From CAYVQE01 sp964633205 (GTDB lineage Bacteria > Myxococcota > B64-G9), in contig CAZWFN010000236.1 of the NCBI GenBank assembly GCA_964633205.1, positions 1 through 6,515 of the forward strand: 6,515 bases of DNA, given 5' to 3'. Positions 5,764 through 6,515 of this stretch are shown piece after piece. Position 1 is the first letter of the stretch, and the number at the start of each line of letters is the position of its first letter. The notes below the pieces were generated by a model. That model saw nothing but the letters and a program-made list of their open reading frames with translations. It did not search any database and had not been told where the DNA came from. A program made the position numbers and the translations under genes.

Positions 5764-5770
5764 GAAGGAG
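5764..5770 (+). promoter_or_regulatory. Shine-Dalgarno site of the 196-residue membrane protein
   Basis: GAAGGAG lies 4 nt before the ATG at 5775 and decides this start over the overlapping frame that begins further upstream. Confidence 0.75.
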
Positions 5771-5774
5771 ACCC

Positions 5775-6365
5775 ATGGCCGGCGGCTGGAAGCGCGCGTT
5801 TTGCTTGTCGCTGCTCATCAGCACCAGCGTCTGGTTGGCGCTGGCGGCGGTGATCGGCATCTGGTTCGCGGCCTGTACCGCCCTGCTGATGCTGGGCGGC
5901 TCGGCCATCCCGGCGGTGATGGCGGCCCGCACGGGTGTGCGCCCCGCGGCCGCGGTCTGGGGCGGGGTCAGCCTCGGGCAGTTGGCGGCCGGGGTCCTGA
6001 CCGCCGTTCTGCTCTTCGGGGCCTACTTCGGGGCGGTCGGCTACACGAGCTCGTTCTGCGAGCGGGTGGATCGGCTGCCGACCGTGGCCGAGCGGCTCGA
6101 GCGGCTCGACGAGATGGACGACATGGCCTGGCTGAAAGCGCTGTTCGAGCGCCTGACCAACAAGGGCGAGTTCGTCTTCGACTGCTCCGGCCGGCGCCAC
6201 GCGCTCGAGGCCATGTTGCGCGACGGCACCTGCCCCACCTACCCACCCGCCGCAGCAAAATGCCGCTGCGGCCCCGACCAGCACCCAGCCGCCACCCCCT
6301 GCACCGCCCCCAAACGCCCCATGTGCATCTACCAGGGCACGACCCGCAAGCTCGTCTGCCGCTGA
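5775..6365 (+). CDS. Small membrane protein with cysteine-rich C-terminal domain, function unknown
   Basis: I do not recognise this 196-residue protein. The N-terminal half is hydrophobic: about residues 8-50 form one long or two closely spaced membrane helices, and about 60-90 form another, with AARTGVRPAA as a short basic connector. A charged, probably helical stretch follows (residues 96-129: CERVDRLPTVAERLERLDEMDD and on). The C-terminal domain has seven cysteines (137, 153, 163, 165, 176, 184, 195), including K-C-R-C at 162-165, in a Pro-rich setting that suggests disulfides or a bound metal. The topology of that domain is not clear; disulfides would favour the periplasmic side. A good Shine-Dalgarno site and high third-position GC support a real gene. 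It is divergent from the Cys-repeat lipoprotein gene and shares its intergenic region, so the two may be co-regulated, which is inference. Confidence 0.75.
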   Translation: MAGGWKRAFCLSLLISTSVWLALAAVIGIWFAACTALLMLGGSAIPAVMAARTGVRPAAAVWGGVSLGQLAAGVLTAVLLFGAYFGAVGYTSSFCERVDRLPTVAERLERLDEMDDMAWLKALFERLTNKGEFVFDCSGRRHALEAMLRDGTCPTYPPAAAKCRCGPDQHPAATPCTAPKRPMCIYQGTTRKLVCR

Positions 6366-6466
6366 CCACGAGAACAGCGGCGCAGTCAGCCTCTCGCCGC
6401 AACTGCTGGCTGGTTCCTACGGGTAAGCGCTAAGGGCTCCCATCGCCAAGTGTTCGGAATCCCTGC

Positions 6467-6492
6467 CGCGAGCGAACAACGGCTCGCTCGCG
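6467..6492. other. 9-bp inverted repeat downstream of the membrane-protein gene
   Basis: CGCGAGCGA (6467-6475) and TCGCTCGCG (6484-6492) are exact reverse complements with an 8-nt loop, about 100 bp past the stop at 6365. There is no T-run. It could help end transcription or belong to a GC-rich intergenic repeat. Confidence 0.4.
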
Positions 6493-6513
6493 CGGCGCGC
6501 TCCAAGCGCGCCG
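6493..6513. other. 8-bp GC hairpin at the window end
   Basis: CGGCGCGC (6493-6500) and GCGCGCCG (6506-6513) pair perfectly around TCCAA. It abuts the preceding hairpin by zero bases. Sequence after it is cut by the window edge, so a T-run cannot be checked. The rest of 6366-6466 holds nothing I can name. Confidence 0.4.
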
Positions 6514-6515
6514 AC

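Larger units (their letters stand above)
5494..5774. other. Divergent intergenic region, less GC-rich, no gene seen
   Basis: These 281 bp separate the minus-strand lipoprotein gene from the plus-strand membrane-protein gene and must hold both promoters. It is clearly richer in A/T than the flanks, especially 5539-5575 (AATATATTCT and CCTTTATCTT). A minus-strand TATATT lies in that patch without a convincing -35 box. Open frames crossing it have no protein-like pattern. I find no tRNA or recognisable riboswitch. Confidence 0.5.

Noticed and set aside
5570..6433. Plus-strand frame overlapping the 196-residue membrane protein
   Set aside because: No ribosome site and an Arg/Gly-rich low-complexity product after the first 60 residues. 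The frame starting at 5775 has a good ribosome site and hydrophobic helices.
1..6515. CRISPR array, insertion sequence, tRNA or rRNA
   Set aside because: No spaced identical repeats, transposase motifs, terminal inverted repeats with target duplication, or cloverleaf/rRNA signatures were seen.

Overview
The window is about 6.5 kb of very GC-rich, densely coding bacterial DNA. It suggests a Myxococcota/'deltaproteobacteria'-like organism. This is inference from composition, from a TMTC-type membrane/TPR protein and from cysteine-repeat lipoproteins; no marker gene here settles the taxonomy. The GC bias creates long antisense open frames, including one of about 800 codons, which I treat as artefacts.

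Left part, plus strand: the last ten codons of an upstream gene (probably a sensor kinase) overlap by ATGA the start of a complete OmpR/PhoB-type response regulator. After a perfect 17-bp hairpin comes hemB, a zinc-type porphobilinogen synthase of haem biosynthesis.

Middle and right part, minus strand: a 623-residue polytopic membrane protein with C-terminal TPRs (TMTC/GT-C-like) converges on hemB with a 7-bp gap. Upstream of it on the same strand is a 112-residue exported Lys/Cys/His-rich protein, separated from it by a terminator-like hairpin. Upstream of that, also on the minus strand, is a lipoprotein built from six to seven tandem ~50-residue cysteine-rich repeats.

Far right, plus strand: about 280 bp of less GC-rich intergenic DNA separates the lipoprotein gene from a divergent gene for a 196-residue membrane protein with a cysteine-rich tail. 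The window closes with two short GC-rich hairpins.

The most notable observation is at the end of the repeat lipoprotein. Its apparent stop codon is a TGA (4368-4366) that falls inside the seventh repeat. The same frame stays open for 26 more codons, and those codons supply the missing conserved part of the repeat (CP-x-G-x-x-C and a final Cys) before a second TGA, which is followed 2 nt later by an 11-bp inverted repeat. The internal TGA lies in a Cys-Gly-Gly-TGA context (CxxU-like), and a small hairpin with loop GGA sits 18 nt downstream. It could be a selenocysteine codon, a recent nonsense mutation or a sequencing error; sequence alone does not decide.

Three neighbouring genes (lipoprotein, small Lys/Cys protein, 196-residue membrane protein) encode cysteine-rich envelope or exported products. 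That may reflect a shared cell-surface or redox/metal role, but this is inference.
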